64,000 nucleotides of DNA from assembly GCF_000799465.1 (NCBI RefSeq), contig NZ_JUGU01000001.1:1178001-1242000 (forward strand). Reading direction: 5' to 3'. Within the stretch, counting starts at the first letter, position 1. Each line of letters begins with the position of its first letter. A program made the translations under genes and the position numbers. Shown here piece by piece: positions 33,767-43,444 of this stretch. The notes under the pieces were generated by a model. It saw nothing but the letters and a program-made list of their open reading frames with translations. It was not told the origin of the DNA and did no database searches. This stretch comes from Psychroserpens sp. Hel_I_66 (GTDB lineage Bacteria; Bacteroidota; Bacteroidia; Flavobacteriales; Flavobacteriaceae).

Positions 33767-36718
33767 TTATTTGCTTTGCGCTATATCTTTAATATCGTCT
33801 TCTTTAATTATCGCTTCGTAGATTAAACGCTGTATGTCTGTTCTTATATTTTCTCTTAACAAGAGATTTGTTTCTGCTTTAGGATATGTTCTATTTGCCA
33901 AGAACACATACACAATTTCCTCATCTGGATCTGCCCAGGCATAAGTTCCAGTAAAACCAGAATGCCCAAAACTCTTCATTGACACACAACCACAGGTTGG
34001 ACCCTCTACTCCTAATTGAGGTTTGTCGAAACCAATTCCTCTCCTTACACCTTTATTTCTATAATAAGTTGTGTTGAACTTATCTACAGTTTCTGGCTTT
34101 AAATAGCGTTTACCTCCATAATAGCCTTTTTGAAGGTACATTTGCATAATTTTTGCTACGTCATTTGCATTACTAAAGACGCCTGCATGACCACCTACTC
34201 CATTTTGCATTGCAGCGCCCATGTCATGCACATAACCATGCACTTCCTTGTATCTGTAATAATCGTCAATTTCCGTAGGAACAAGGTTTTTATCAGAGAA
34301 TTGTGATGCAGGATTATAGGTGGTATAATTAGCTCCCAAAGATTTGTAAAAGTGATCTTGCACCAACTCATCTAAAGGTTTTTTATAATAGCCTTCTATA
34401 TATTTTTTCAGAATATAATATGGCAAATCGCTGTACCTATAACGCTGGGTTGATAACAAGTCGGTTTCTTTTATGATTTTTTGGATGGAATCTGGATAAT
34501 CATTCCGAAGAAACATTTGATCAGTAATCTTTATATTAAAGTTAGGCGTTTCACTTCGTCTGTAATATTTTGGATCTGGTTTTTTTGTTGCGCTATCTAG
34601 CGTTGCCACATAAAAAGGAATCCAAGGTCGAAGTCTCGCATAATGAGATAACATTTGTTTTATCGTAACATTTTTTTTGTTGGTGCCAGCAAATTCTGGT
34701 AAAATCTTAGATAACTTGGTATCTAATGACAGTGCTTTCTTTTCTTCAAGCTCCATTAACAAAGGCAATGTTGCTAAAATTTTTGTGAGTGAAGCGACAT
34801 CATACATGTCATCAAATTTCACAGGATCTGATCCCTCATACGTGTGTTTTCCAAAGTTTTTACTATAGACTACCTTTCCTTTTCTAGCCACCAAAAGTTG
34901 AATACCTGGCGTCATTTTTTTATCTACTGCGTATTGAGCTATAGAGTCCAGCTTATTTAATTTTGCAGTGCTCATCCCAACGCTTTCTGCCAAACCATAA
35001 CTTAGTGATTGATCTGCTGTATATTTAATCCCTTCTCCTGCTTCAAAATGTTCTCCAATTGATACCGGGATATTTCCTTTTGCTGCAATACCGCCAAATA
35101 GGACCTGTGCAGATTTTTGCTGTGAAATATCACTGTTTTGATAACTCATGACAATACCTTCTATGTTTTCTATACTCAACATATCTATCATGGCATAAGG
35201 TCTTGCAAACACATCTAAAATCACATTGTTTGTTCTTGCAATCTCATAAAGCCAAACCAGCTCCTTGTCTGTAAATTGATAGTCTTGCCACGGATTGTCG
35301 TTTTTTTTATGGAATCCAACAATAACAGTGTTATAATTTTGAAGTTTTGTAATAAGTTCATCCAAAAGATCTGCTTTGATCATATGAACTTTGGTATACT
35401 TTTTAAGTTCATCGAAAAAAACCGAACCATCACTATCACCAAGCTCCACATAGGCTATTTTCTTGGTTTCTAAATTCCGAAGTGGTAAAATATTAGATTT
35501 ATTTTTCAGTACCGTAATTGAAGCCTCCATAAGTTCCTCATACAGTAGATCATCACTTAAACGATTTAAATCCTCCATTAAAGTAGCAGTTCCGATAGGT
35601 TCATAGTTGTTAAGACCTACCTTATATTTTGCCATCAATATTTTCTTTACTGAATGTGCTAAGCGATCTTCAGTAATATCTTTATTGTTATAAGCTTCAA
35701 TGATTTTTTCAATCCCTTTTGGTACATCTTCGGAAATGAGCAAAACATCATTTCCAGACTTTAATGCAGCCAAATCGATATCTCCGGGAGTACTATAATT
35801 AGAAACACCTTTCATTTCTAAAGCATCAGTAAAAATAAGACCTTTAAAACCTAACGTGTCTTTTAAAATATCTGTTACAATATGCTTTGACAAAGATGAC
35901 GGAAAACCATCTCTTGGCTCCAGACTTGGCACATTTAAATGAGCAACCATAACACTGGACAATCCTTCTTTAATCAGTTTTTTGTAAGGATATAACTCAA
36001 TAGAATCTATTCGTTTTTCATTAAAATTAATGGTTGGCAACGTTTTATGTGAGTCACTATCTGTATCACCATGACCGGGAAAATGCTTGGCATTAGCCAA
36101 TACTCCAGCATCTTGCATCCCTTTCATAAACGCAGAAGCCTTATCTGTAACATTATCACGATCTTCCCCAAAAGAACGGTTTCCAATTATCGGATTTTTT
36201 GGATTGGTATTGATATCTACAACTGGAGCAAAATTAAAATGTACTCCAATACGTTTACAATGCTCACCAATATAATAACCCGTTCTTTCTACTAAAGTAT
36301 TGTCGTTTATAGCGCCTAAAGTCATATTCCAAGGAAATGCGTAGGTAGAATCCAAACGCATGCTTAAACCCCATTCCGCATCCATACCAATCAACAAAGG
36401 CGTTTTGGAAATAGCTTGATACAAATTATTTTGTTTAGCTTGGGCAACGGGACCTCCTGTAGAAAAGATCAATCCGCCAATATGGTAATCGTTTATAAGT
36501 TTCGCAACTTCATTTTGATTTGATTTTTTTTCGTCGGAAAACGCTCTAACCATAAACAATTGCCCAACTTTTTCCTCAAGTGACATCGCATTGTACGTAC
36601 TATCTACCCATTTTTTTTGGGCCTGAAGATTTTTATGTGCTAACGGATGATCTGCTGTTTGAGAGAATCCATAAGAGATAAAAGTGAAACATAAAATAAG
36701 GGACAATATATATCGCAT
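33767..36718 (-). CDS. GH3 beta-N-acetylglucosaminidase fused to serine hydrolase
   Basis: The 983-residue exported fusion has a signal peptide (cleavage near YGFSQ) and a GH3 catalytic domain with the NagZ-type motif KHFPGHGDTDSDSHKTLP near residues 208-225. A GH3 C-terminal domain follows to about 590, then a class C beta-lactamase/D-alanyl hydrolase domain with SLTK near 642, YSD near 750 and HSGFTG near 935. Bacteroidota use such fusions in peptidoglycan turnover. The YxN motif is Tyr-Ser-Asp here, so the hydrolase may have modified chemistry. Confidence 0.9.
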   Translation of the reverse strand: MRYILSLILCFTFISYGFSQTADHPLAHKNLQAQKKWVDSTYNAMSLEEKVGQLFMVRAFSDEKKSNQNEVAKLINDYHIGGLIFSTGGPVAQAKQNNLYQAISKTPLLIGMDAEWGLSMRLDSTYAFPWNMTLGAINDNTLVERTGYYIGEHCKRIGVHFNFAPVVDINTNPKNPIIGNRSFGEDRDNVTDKASAFMKGMQDAGVLANAKHFPGHGDTDSDSHKTLPTINFNEKRIDSIELYPYKKLIKEGLSSVMVAHLNVPSLEPRDGFPSSLSKHIVTDILKDTLGFKGLIFTDALEMKGVSNYSTPGDIDLAALKSGNDVLLISEDVPKGIEKIIEAYNNKDITEDRLAHSVKKILMAKYKVGLNNYEPIGTATLMEDLNRLSDDLLYEELMEASITVLKNKSNILPLRNLETKKIAYVELGDSDGSVFFDELKKYTKVHMIKADLLDELITKLQNYNTVIVGFHKKNDNPWQDYQFTDKELVWLYEIARTNNVILDVFARPYAMIDMLSIENIEGIVMSYQNSDISQQKSAQVLFGGIAAKGNIPVSIGEHFEAGEGIKYTADQSLSYGLAESVGMSTAKLNKLDSIAQYAVDKKMTPGIQLLVARKGKVVYSKNFGKHTYEGSDPVKFDDMYDVASLTKILATLPLLMELEEKKALSLDTKLSKILPEFAGTNKKNVTIKQMLSHYARLRPWIPFYVATLDSATKKPDPKYYRRSETPNFNIKITDQMFLRNDYPDSIQKIIKETDLLSTQRYRYSDLPYYILKKYIEGYYKKPLDELVQDHFYKSLGANYTTYNPASQFSDKNLVPTEIDDYYRYKEVHGYVHDMGAAMQNGVGGHAGVFSNANDVAKIMQMYLQKGYYGGKRYLKPETVDKFNTTYYRNKGVRRGIGFDKPQLGVEGPTCGCVSMKSFGHSGFTGTYAWADPDEEIVYVFLANRTYPKAETNLLLRENIRTDIQRLIYEAIIKEDDIKDIAQSK

Positions 36719-36854
36719 AAAATAAAGGTCTTTGAGAGTTGTTCTATATGATAAGAACTAAAAACTATGCCAAATTAGTATTTTTGGGATGAAGAATAAA
36801 ATACTTTAAGATAGATTTATAAAGAAGTTTGTAAACAAAGGAAATTATAGCAAT

Positions 36855-37511
36855 CTATCGTTTAAAAAAACTTGAGATTTTGTTTAATATTGATGAAGAT
36901 TCAAGATTTAGAGGATTCTCGTTATAAGATAGATTTTCATCTAAATTTTCTAATGCATCTCTAGCTTCTTCTCTAACTTCGGGTTGTTTTGCGTTTTCTG
37001 CCAAATGCTTCATGCGAGAGATCCAAACACTTACTTCTTTAATATCATCATCTTCATCGTATTCTATTAAAAACCAATCGATTAAATTCAAAAGTTGGAG
37101 ATTCAGTTTTTCTTCATTGTCAATATGCAGCTCAGATGTAATGTAATCTATGATTTCAATATATATTGTTTCATCTTTAGAATAGATATCCTCGGTCTCA
37201 ATATCCTCTAAAACCTCAATATATTCTGCTTTGATTTTCTTTGCTTTTGCTAAAGTGATCACTCGCTTCACTTCCTCTAATAATAATGTATTATGAGCAA
37301 CAGAAAACTCAGATAATGCTTCATAAACAATACTTAAACTAGAAAACTCTTTAGGTAAAGTATTGATACAGTATTGTTTGATTTTATCGGGATTCTCATT
37401 CGCGAAATTCACCAAATCCTTAGAAAAACGTCTATTAGTTTTTTCTTCCGAAGCTATCCATTTGCTAAGTTGGTCTTTTTCGTGGAATTTTAATTGTTCT
37501 ATAATATCCAT
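36855..37511 (-). CDS. acidic helical protein of unknown function
   Basis: The 218-residue product has no signal peptide and no recognised motif. It is rich in Glu, Asp, Lys and Leu with long predicted helices, suggesting an all-helical repeat-like soluble protein. It lies nine bases after serB and is probably cotranscribed with it. One CTTCGGAA octamer lies near its start. Confidence 0.7.
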   Translation of the reverse strand: MDIIEQLKFHEKDQLSKWIASEEKTNRRFSKDLVNFANENPDKIKQYCINTLPKEFSSLSIVYEALSEFSVAHNTLLLEEVKRVITLAKAKKIKAEYIEVLEDIETEDIYSKDETIYIEIIDYITSELHIDNEEKLNLQLLNLIDWFLIEYDEDDDIKEVSVWISRMKHLAENAKQPEVREEARDALENLDENLSYNENPLNLESSSILNKISSFFKR

Positions 37512-37520
37512 AACATTTAT

Positions 37521-38744
37521 TTATTCCATCAAATCAATATGGCGATCATGATAACCTAAAAGATACAAAACACCATCCAATCCTATACTCGAAATTGAAC
37601 TCTGCGCATTGTCCTTAACGGTTGGTTTTGCATGAAAAGCAATCCCTAAACCTGCAAGATTAAGCATTGGCAAATCGTTTGCACCATCACCAACTGCAAT
37701 GGTTTGGTCAATATGGATACCTTCTTTTTTAGCTATTTCTTTGAGGTATTCTGCTTTTTTATTTCCGTCAACAATATCGCCAAGATAACCACCAGTTAAA
37801 ATACCATCTTTTATTTCTAATTGATTAGCGTATACGTAATCTATCCCTAATTCCTTTTGGAGATAATGACCAAAATATGTAAAACCACCAGATAAGATGG
37901 CAGTTTTAAAACCATAAGTCTTTAATGTGTCTATCAAACGTTTAGCTCCTTTGGTAATTGGTAAGTTTATTGCAACATCATGAAGCACTTCTTCTCTCAA
38001 GCCTTTAAGCAGTTTCATTCGTTTTTTGAAACTCTCATTAAAATCTATTTCACCTTGCATGGCAGACTCTGTAATGGCCTTTACTTCATCTCCAACACCA
38101 GCAAGCTCTGCCAATTTATCAATCACTTCTGCCTGGATTAATGTAGAATCCATATCAAAACAAACCAAACGACGGTTTCGTCGGTAAATATTATCTTCTT
38201 GAAATGCGATATCAACATCTAAATCTCTAGAAATCTGCAAGAATTTTTTAGTGACTTTTTCTTTATCATCAATTTTACCTCTAACTGATAATTGGATCGA
38301 AGAACGTGGATAATCTATGTGGTTTGCAAGTGAAATACGACCAGTTAATCTTTTAATAGCATCAATATTCAAATTGATTTCTGAAATTACTTTTGTCACT
38401 TCGGAAATTTGAACAGCAGATAATTTTTCGCCTAAAACAGTGATGATATATTTATCCTTACCTTGTTGATTTACCCAGTTCTCATAATTCTCTAAAGTAA
38501 TTGGGCTAAACTTTGCAGTAATTCCCAATTCGTAAGATTTAAATAGCAGTTCCTTTAATACAGAGGCAGAATTTGCTCCAGACTTCACCTCAAATAACAT
38601 CCCTAAAGATAATGTATCGTGAATATTTGCCTGACCAATATCTAAAATATTGGCATCGTATTGTGCCAAAACACTGGTTAAACTAGAGGTTAATCCCGGT
38701 TTATCCTGTCCGGAGATATTCATTAAAAATATCTCGTTAGACAT
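37521..38744 (-). CDS. serB: phosphoserine phosphatase SerB
   Basis: From the ATG at 38742-38744 the enzyme has 407 residues. An N-terminal ACT-like regulatory region covers about 1-175 (ISGQDKPGLTSSLT). The HAD phosphatase domain follows, with DMDSTL near 200, ILSGGFTYF near 295 and GDGANDLPML near 350. It makes serine from phosphoserine. A purine-rich GAGGAAAA seven bases upstream supports this start, although an in-frame ATG at 38790-38792 would add 16 residues. Confidence 0.93.
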   Translation of the reverse strand: MSNEIFLMNISGQDKPGLTSSLTSVLAQYDANILDIGQANIHDTLSLGMLFEVKSGANSASVLKELLFKSYELGITAKFSPITLENYENWVNQQGKDKYIITVLGEKLSAVQISEVTKVISEINLNIDAIKRLTGRISLANHIDYPRSSIQLSVRGKIDDKEKVTKKFLQISRDLDVDIAFQEDNIYRRNRRLVCFDMDSTLIQAEVIDKLAELAGVGDEVKAITESAMQGEIDFNESFKKRMKLLKGLREEVLHDVAINLPITKGAKRLIDTLKTYGFKTAILSGGFTYFGHYLQKELGIDYVYANQLEIKDGILTGGYLGDIVDGNKKAEYLKEIAKKEGIHIDQTIAVGDGANDLPMLNLAGLGIAFHAKPTVKDNAQSSISSIGLDGVLYLLGYHDRHIDLME

Positions 38745-38810
38745 TATGTTTTCCTCTAAATCTTTTAAAACAGGCTCTTTACTTTTATTCATTATAAGCG
38801 TTTCTAATTT

Positions 38811-39296
38811 TTATTTTAAAAACCTACTGTGCCAGCTTTCACTTGCTGGAACCTCCCAGTTTTCTCTAAACTCTGCAATGTTATTTACCAGATTATTAAA
38901 AACAATCGTGTTTTTTGAAACCGCTTTTTCCTTTGCCATTTTTTTAAAATCAAGTAACGTTTTATGGGCTATATAGTCACCTTGCTTATATGACACATTC
39001 ATTTTATCCATCAAATCTACATTGTAATCTTTTTCTAATTGTTGGATAAAATGAACAGAAGCATCAATACTGCAGCCTGTTGCATTATTTAAATTTTGAT
39101 TTAACGCTATTACTATAAATCGCTTATATTCAATAGTATAACCAGACTGCAAATTGCTACCGTGAGCAGTCCAAGTTTCTATAAACATGTTTAATTTTTC
39201 TTTTATTTCTATAAGTTCTTCTTCCGAAAATGACCTGTTGGCTTGATAAATCCAAACGCGTGATTCTTCGGGAAGTGTATTGAAATCTACTAACAT
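38811..39296 (-). CDS. conserved hypothetical protein, no ABC motifs
   Basis: The 161-residue soluble protein belongs, as far as I recall, to a flavobacterial family often labelled ABC transporter ATPase. It has no Walker A, signature or Walker B motif, so the label is not supported. Visible features are a conserved RVWIYQANRSFSEEELIEI start, a central NATGCSIDASVHFIQQLE and a WHSRF end. It lies upstream of serB in the same leftward unit. Confidence 0.7.
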   Translation of the reverse strand: MLVDFNTLPEESRVWIYQANRSFSEEELIEIKEKLNMFIETWTAHGSNLQSGYTIEYKRFIVIALNQNLNNATGCSIDASVHFIQQLEKDYNVDLMDKMNVSYKQGDYIAHKTLLDFKKMAKEKAVSKNTIVFNNLVNNIAEFRENWEVPASESWHSRFLK

Positions 39297-39330
39297 AATT
39301 TTAAGTTTTCCTAGTTGCGAAAATACAATT

Positions 39331-40839
39331 TTACATCCAATCCCTGTCTTGGGATTCTACCTTAAATAATAAGTAATCGCAAATTGTTTTGGCATCGGTT
39401 TCTAAAATATAGGGTATTTTAATTTTTTTTGATGCTGTAGAAATGTAAACCGATGCTATTTGTTTTTTCTTCTGAAAAATGGACTGTTTGATTTCTACAG
39501 CTTGTATTTTATGAATTTCCAGAATATTTGTTATGGTATCTATAAATCCGCTACCAATCGTAATACACTCGTCATCTATTTTGTAATAGGCTTTTTTGAA
39601 AGTTATTTGAACAAAAATTATCGCAAATAAAATAAAAGCGAGATTACTGATCCATATCCAATTTCCGAAGATAAAATAACTGGGAATATTTATAATAACA
39701 CCTAAAACCAACATTTTTAGTGCTAACAACCGTTTGTAGTATGGTCTAGGTTTTTTTGATTCACTATTACTCCTGTAATTTGGTATAAGTTTATCAACCA
39801 AATGCGAAACCTGATCTTTTTCTAAGGCAATGATCACAAAGTTTTTACGCTGCTTAGCGTTAACCATTGCCTGTTTTACAGATAGCGTATGAAGTCCAAA
39901 ATAACGTTTGATTCTGTTGGTTTTTATGACAATATTCTGAATTCGGCTCGGTGTTAAACTAAGTGACATTTTATTAAACAAACCTTTATTGATCTCTATC
40001 GTTTTTTGGTTTTCTACAACTTCTAAATTAAAATTGGTAATCACCGTTTTAATCACTGAAAAAAGCATTGAAATAAGAATTGCCAGAATGATAACCGCAA
40101 GATTGAGGATTATGATATTAAGGATACTTTTTTCATCTAAATGAATGTTTTCCTCGATACGTTCTCTAAGTCTTAAGTTTTGAGTGTAATCCCTAAACTC
40201 GTAATACAATCCAAAAACAAAGGAGGTTATAATTATAAAGCTTTTAAAATGATTTTGAGAAATACCCTCTAATAATAGTCGTTTCAAAGATACTTTAAAG
40301 AAAATATTGCTCTTTTCTTCTTCTTCAGTATCCTCAAACTCATTATTTAAAATTTGTTTGGCAGTCTTAGTAAACAGTTCTTTTTTTAATTGTAGAGCTG
40401 TTGATTTATCTAAGGCCTTAATTGAAATTTCGGACTTACTATCTCCTGCTGTTTCTATATTTAAGGATACAACGTTTATGATTTGTTGCAAAAAATTCTG
40501 TTTGATGTAAACATTTTGAATTTTTGACTTCGGAATTACAGTATTGTCCTTATTAAAAATACCTGTAGAAAGATGAAAATCGTCTTTACTCAAATAAAAT
40601 TTAAAATTTAAATACTTTAAGACCGCAACAATAAATAGTACAATTAAAATTCCTGCGAATATAAGCACAATGGTCTCAGTGCTTAAATTAGCAAACGATT
40701 TTTTTCTAACTAATGATAGACCAAAAGCTATAAATAGAACAAAAAAACGTTTTACAAATTTGTAGGCATTGAATGCGAAAATGATAATGATTCCTTTTGA
40801 AGATTGCCTGATTGGTTGTGAAAAATCAATTGTCTTCAT
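39331..40839 (-). CDS. PH-domain membrane protein (YdbT/bPH_2 type)
   Basis: The 502-residue product has about six membrane helices and three strand-rich segments (about 80-170, 270-370 and 415-490) of the bacterial PH (bPH_2/DUF304) kind, each near a membrane pair. This is the YdbT architecture. Its 5' end overlaps the smaller PH gene by 14 bases, as with ydbS-ydbT pairs. The role is unknown; membrane-envelope homeostasis has been proposed for such pairs. Confidence 0.85.
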   Translation of the reverse strand: MKTIDFSQPIRQSSKGIIIIFAFNAYKFVKRFFVLFIAFGLSLVRKKSFANLSTETIVLIFAGILIVLFIVAVLKYLNFKFYLSKDDFHLSTGIFNKDNTVIPKSKIQNVYIKQNFLQQIINVVSLNIETAGDSKSEISIKALDKSTALQLKKELFTKTAKQILNNEFEDTEEEEKSNIFFKVSLKRLLLEGISQNHFKSFIIITSFVFGLYYEFRDYTQNLRLRERIEENIHLDEKSILNIIILNLAVIILAILISMLFSVIKTVITNFNLEVVENQKTIEINKGLFNKMSLSLTPSRIQNIVIKTNRIKRYFGLHTLSVKQAMVNAKQRKNFVIIALEKDQVSHLVDKLIPNYRSNSESKKPRPYYKRLLALKMLVLGVIINIPSYFIFGNWIWISNLAFILFAIIFVQITFKKAYYKIDDECITIGSGFIDTITNILEIHKIQAVEIKQSIFQKKKQIASVYISTASKKIKIPYILETDAKTICDYLLFKVESQDRDWM

Positions 40840-41341
40840 TTACTTTCTCACTTAAGTAGTCATTAATTTTCTTGGCTTCTTCATGAGGTAAACCATCAAT
40901 ACTCAAATCACTTCCAGATTCTCCCGCAGTAAAAATCTTAAGTGTAGAAAGATTGAATTTTCTTGCGAGCCAACTTCTTGACTCTTCAATATGTTGAATT
41001 CTAGAAATAGGAACTGTTGTTATAGAATTTACCAAAAGCCCCTTTGCGTAAATAACATCTTGTTCTCTAATGGCATATTTTCTTTTTTTAAAAGCTAATA
41101 AGGCCAAAACAAAATTTATGATACAGAAAAATAAAACAAAGCCAAGTGCAAACGGAAAAATAGCTTGATAGGACTCTTTTTGAACCATAAATTTACCTGC
41201 TACCACAACACCTATAAGAAATGTATAGAGTAACAGTTTATTTAAAATGATAATCTTTAAATAGTGTTCTGAAATTGGCTTTAGTTGTACAGCATCTATT
41301 TTTGGTAATAAATCAACTTCTATTTGTTGGTTTTCAAACAT
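40826..41341 (-). CDS. PH-domain membrane protein (YdbS type)
   Basis: This 171-residue protein has two membrane helices (about 32-50 and 58-80) and one bPH_2 domain with AIREQDVIYAKGLL and VPISRIQHIEESRSW, matching YdbS. It overlaps the longer YdbT-like gene by 14 bases, so the two are translationally coupled and probably form a complex. Confidence 0.86.
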   Translation of the reverse strand: MFENQQIEVDLLPKIDAVQLKPISEHYLKIIILNKLLLYTFLIGVVVAGKFMVQKESYQAIFPFALGFVLFFCIINFVLALLAFKKRKYAIREQDVIYAKGLLVNSITTVPISRIQHIEESRSWLARKFNLSTLKIFTAGESGSDLSIDGLPHEEAKKINDYLSEKVNEDN

Positions 41342-41373
41342 AAGATCTGTGCTGTAAGTTTTTTTATTAAAAT

Positions 41374-42048
41374 TTAATCTTCTATAATTTCTAAGTAGAT
41401 AATCACTTTCTTTTTGACATAACGACTCTCACTGAGGTCATAATAGTCTCCTTCTCTAAAATAAATCCTAAAATCTTTCTTTAAATTGGATTTTTTCAAT
41501 AATTGGGCACCTTCAAATTGTGTTGATACAATCAAAGTATGTTTTTTATCAAAGGCATCAACAACTTCTACATAAGAAATAACATCATTATTTATAGACA
41601 CTATTTTACCTTCAATATTTAAATCATTCTCATTTTTTGGTGCTGGGGGTGGTGGTGGTGGAATATTGCCATAATCATATTCGTCATCATCTTCCATAAT
41701 AAATTCTTCAAGTTGTCCTTCGGAAAATAGCGACATAAAATCACTATAGCATGTTGAAATCATTAATAGCCCTACTTCTTCACCTATAGCTTCGAAATCT
41801 CCAAATCCTTTATCTGCAAAAGCTTTTGATTTACTTTTATGGTTATTATAACTTTTGATCAAGCATAAGCCTAATCCCATTTTTTTATGATCTAATGATT
41901 TTTCTGGGCTTAAAAGTGTTTTATCCTCTTTTATGCACGTACAGGTGTCATCGGTAATAAGTTGTAATACTTCATCTTTAGATAAATCTTGACCGTAATT
42001 TATGGCAACCAAGAAAAACGAAACTAGCGTTAGGATGTATTTATTCAT
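41374..42048 (-). CDS. exported protein of unknown function with proline tract
   Basis: The 224-residue product has a signal peptide (cleavage near INYGQ). A cysteine-containing domain follows (CTCIKED, CLIKSY, STCYSDF), then a poly-proline linker PPPPPPAP near residue 137, and a C-terminal beta-rich domain (IVSINNDVISYVEVVDAF...). No family is recognised for either half. It overlaps the small membrane gene upstream by a few bases if that gene runs to its stop at 42041. Confidence 0.68.
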   Translation of the reverse strand: MNKYILTLVSFFLVAINYGQDLSKDEVLQLITDDTCTCIKEDKTLLSPEKSLDHKKMGLGLCLIKSYNNHKSKSKAFADKGFGDFEAIGEEVGLLMISTCYSDFMSLFSEGQLEEFIMEDDDEYDYGNIPPPPPPAPKNENDLNIEGKIVSINNDVISYVEVVDAFDKKHTLIVSTQFEGAQLLKKSNLKKDFRIYFREGDYYDLSESRYVKKKVIIYLEIIED

Positions 42049-42244
42049 GCCTCTTATTATGTTTTTTGAAATTTCGGTAGGTAAGAAAACTGTACATTAC
42101 AAAACCGAAAATGAAGTAAAATACTGGTCTGGTCCAAGAGAATTCTTTTCCGAAGAAATGATCAAATAAGGTGACCACAATTGAAAATATAATACCTCCA
42201 ATCAATCCTGCGGTTATAACTCTCTTTTTACTTATTTCTGGCAT
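42041..42244 (-). CDS. two-helix membrane protein, 67 residues
   Basis: From the ATG at 42242-42244 the product has two membrane helices (about 9-30 and 36-56) and a basic tail ending KKHNKRHE. No function is recognised. It starts one base after the Fe-S protein gene ends and overlaps the following exported-protein gene by eight bases, so it belongs to the same transcript. Confidence 0.7.
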   Translation of the reverse strand: MPEISKKRVITAGLIGGIIFSIVVTLFDHFFGKEFSWTRPVFYFIFGFVMYSFLTYRNFKKHNKRHE

Positions 42245-42245
42245 A

Positions 42246-43037
42246 TTATAGATCTTGGGCATTAGCAATCAATTCTGCAATATCCATAACCTCAATTTCC
42301 GCTTCTTTTTCTTTGTTTTTTACGCCATCTGTCATCATCGTGTTACAAAACGGACAACCTGCTGCTATGATTTGAGGTTTCACTTCCAGAGCTTGCTCTG
42401 TACGCTCAATATTAACTTCTTTATCACCTGGCTCAGCATCCTTAAACATTTGCGCTCCTCCTGCTCCACAACATAATCCGCGAGATTTGCAACTTTTCAT
42501 TTCAACCAATTCTGCATCCAATTTTCTTATTAAATCTCTTGGTGCCTCATAAACATTATTTGCACGACCTAAATAACAAGGGTCATGAAATGTGATTCGC
42601 TTTCCTTTATATTGACCACCTTCTATGGTTAATCGACCTTCAGTTAGCAACGATTTTAAAAATTGTGTGTGGTGCATAACTTCGTAACTACCGCCTAGTC
42701 CTGGATATTCGTTTTTTATAGTATTGAAACAGTGCGGACAAGCAGTCACAATTTTTTTTATCTCATAAGCGTTCATGACCTCTATATTAGTGACAGCCTG
42801 CATTTGAAACAAAAATTCATTACCTGCTCTTTTTGCAGGATCTCCTGTACAGCTTTCTTCGGTTCCCAAAACTGCAAATTCTACATTAGCCTTGTTTAAT
42901 ATTTTCACAAAAGCCTTAGTGATTTTTTTTGCTCTGTCATCAAAGCTTCCTGCGCATCCTACCCAAAATAATACTTCGGGTTGTTTACCAGCTGCCATAA
43001 ATTCTGCCATTGTTGGCACTTTGAGTAATTCGCTCAT
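42246..43037 (-). CDS. CCG-domain Fe-S oxidoreductase subunit
   Basis: The 263-residue product is a Cys-rich domain protein like HdrB, GlcF or LutA. It has two CCG-type modules: VTACPHCFNTIKNEYP (about 91-106) with the first half, and a second half with HDPCYLGR, CCGAGG and AAGCPFCNTMM. It should carry an Fe-S or thiol-linked site for electron transfer. It works with the membrane Fe-S protein at 43445-44773; a small exported-protein gene lies between them. Confidence 0.88.
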   Translation of the reverse strand: MSELLKVPTMAEFMAAGKQPEVLFWVGCAGSFDDRAKKITKAFVKILNKANVEFAVLGTEESCTGDPAKRAGNEFLFQMQAVTNIEVMNAYEIKKIVTACPHCFNTIKNEYPGLGGSYEVMHHTQFLKSLLTEGRLTIEGGQYKGKRITFHDPCYLGRANNVYEAPRDLIRKLDAELVEMKSCKSRGLCCGAGGAQMFKDAEPGDKEVNIERTEQALEVKPQIIAAGCPFCNTMMTDGVKNKEKEAEIEVMDIAELIANAQDL

Positions 43038-43101
43038 AATTTTTATGTGTTATTTGACCAATATTTTTATCTAAACAATATAGATTTTTAATTGGTTAAA
43101 T

Positions 43102-43443
43102 TTATTCTTCTTCTTTTATTGCTGCAAAATCCTTTTTAGCAATTCTTATATAAATAGCGAGCTTTTTATCGCCTTCTTTAACTCTGTTTTTTGGATCGTA
43201 GCTTTCTGTTTTAGCTCTTCTCATGGCTTCTTCACCGATGACTTCTTTTTGGAGGTCTGTACAATAGTCACATAATACATTAATCAATTTAATATCCTTG
43301 ATTTCATTATTACGAAACTCAATACGTGTATAAGATTTTATTTGTAAAGAATCTTTTCTATAAGACTGCGCGCTTAGAAGCATGCTATTAAGTAAAAAGC
43401 TCATTAGAATAATGGGTTTATATTTCCGAAGAAAAAAATCCAA
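43102..43443 (-). CDS. small exported protein of unknown function
   Basis: The 113-residue product begins with FLRKYKPIILMSF and a signal cleavage near LLSAQ. The start is TTG at 43441-43443: no ATG precedes the signal sequence in frame. The body has a CDYC pair. It is inserted between the two Fe-S subunit genes and starts one base after the membrane Fe-S gene ends. Function unknown; the position suggests an assembly or accessory role. Confidence 0.65.
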   Translation of the reverse strand: MDFFLRKYKPIILMSFLLNSMLLSAQSYRKDSLQIKSYTRIEFRNNEIKDIKLINVLCDYCTDLQKEVIGEEAMRRAKTESYDPKNRVKEGDKKLAIYIRIAKKDFAAIKEEE

Positions 43444-43444
43444 A

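Noticed and set aside
38811..39296. ABC transporter ATPase label for the 161-residue protein
   Set aside because: No Walker A, Walker B or ABC signature is present; the label seems to be an inherited annotation error.
41630..41660. Possible CRISPR-like or tandem repeat around the proline-coding tract
   Set aside because: It is simply a run of proline codons in the exported protein; no spacers or second repeats exist.
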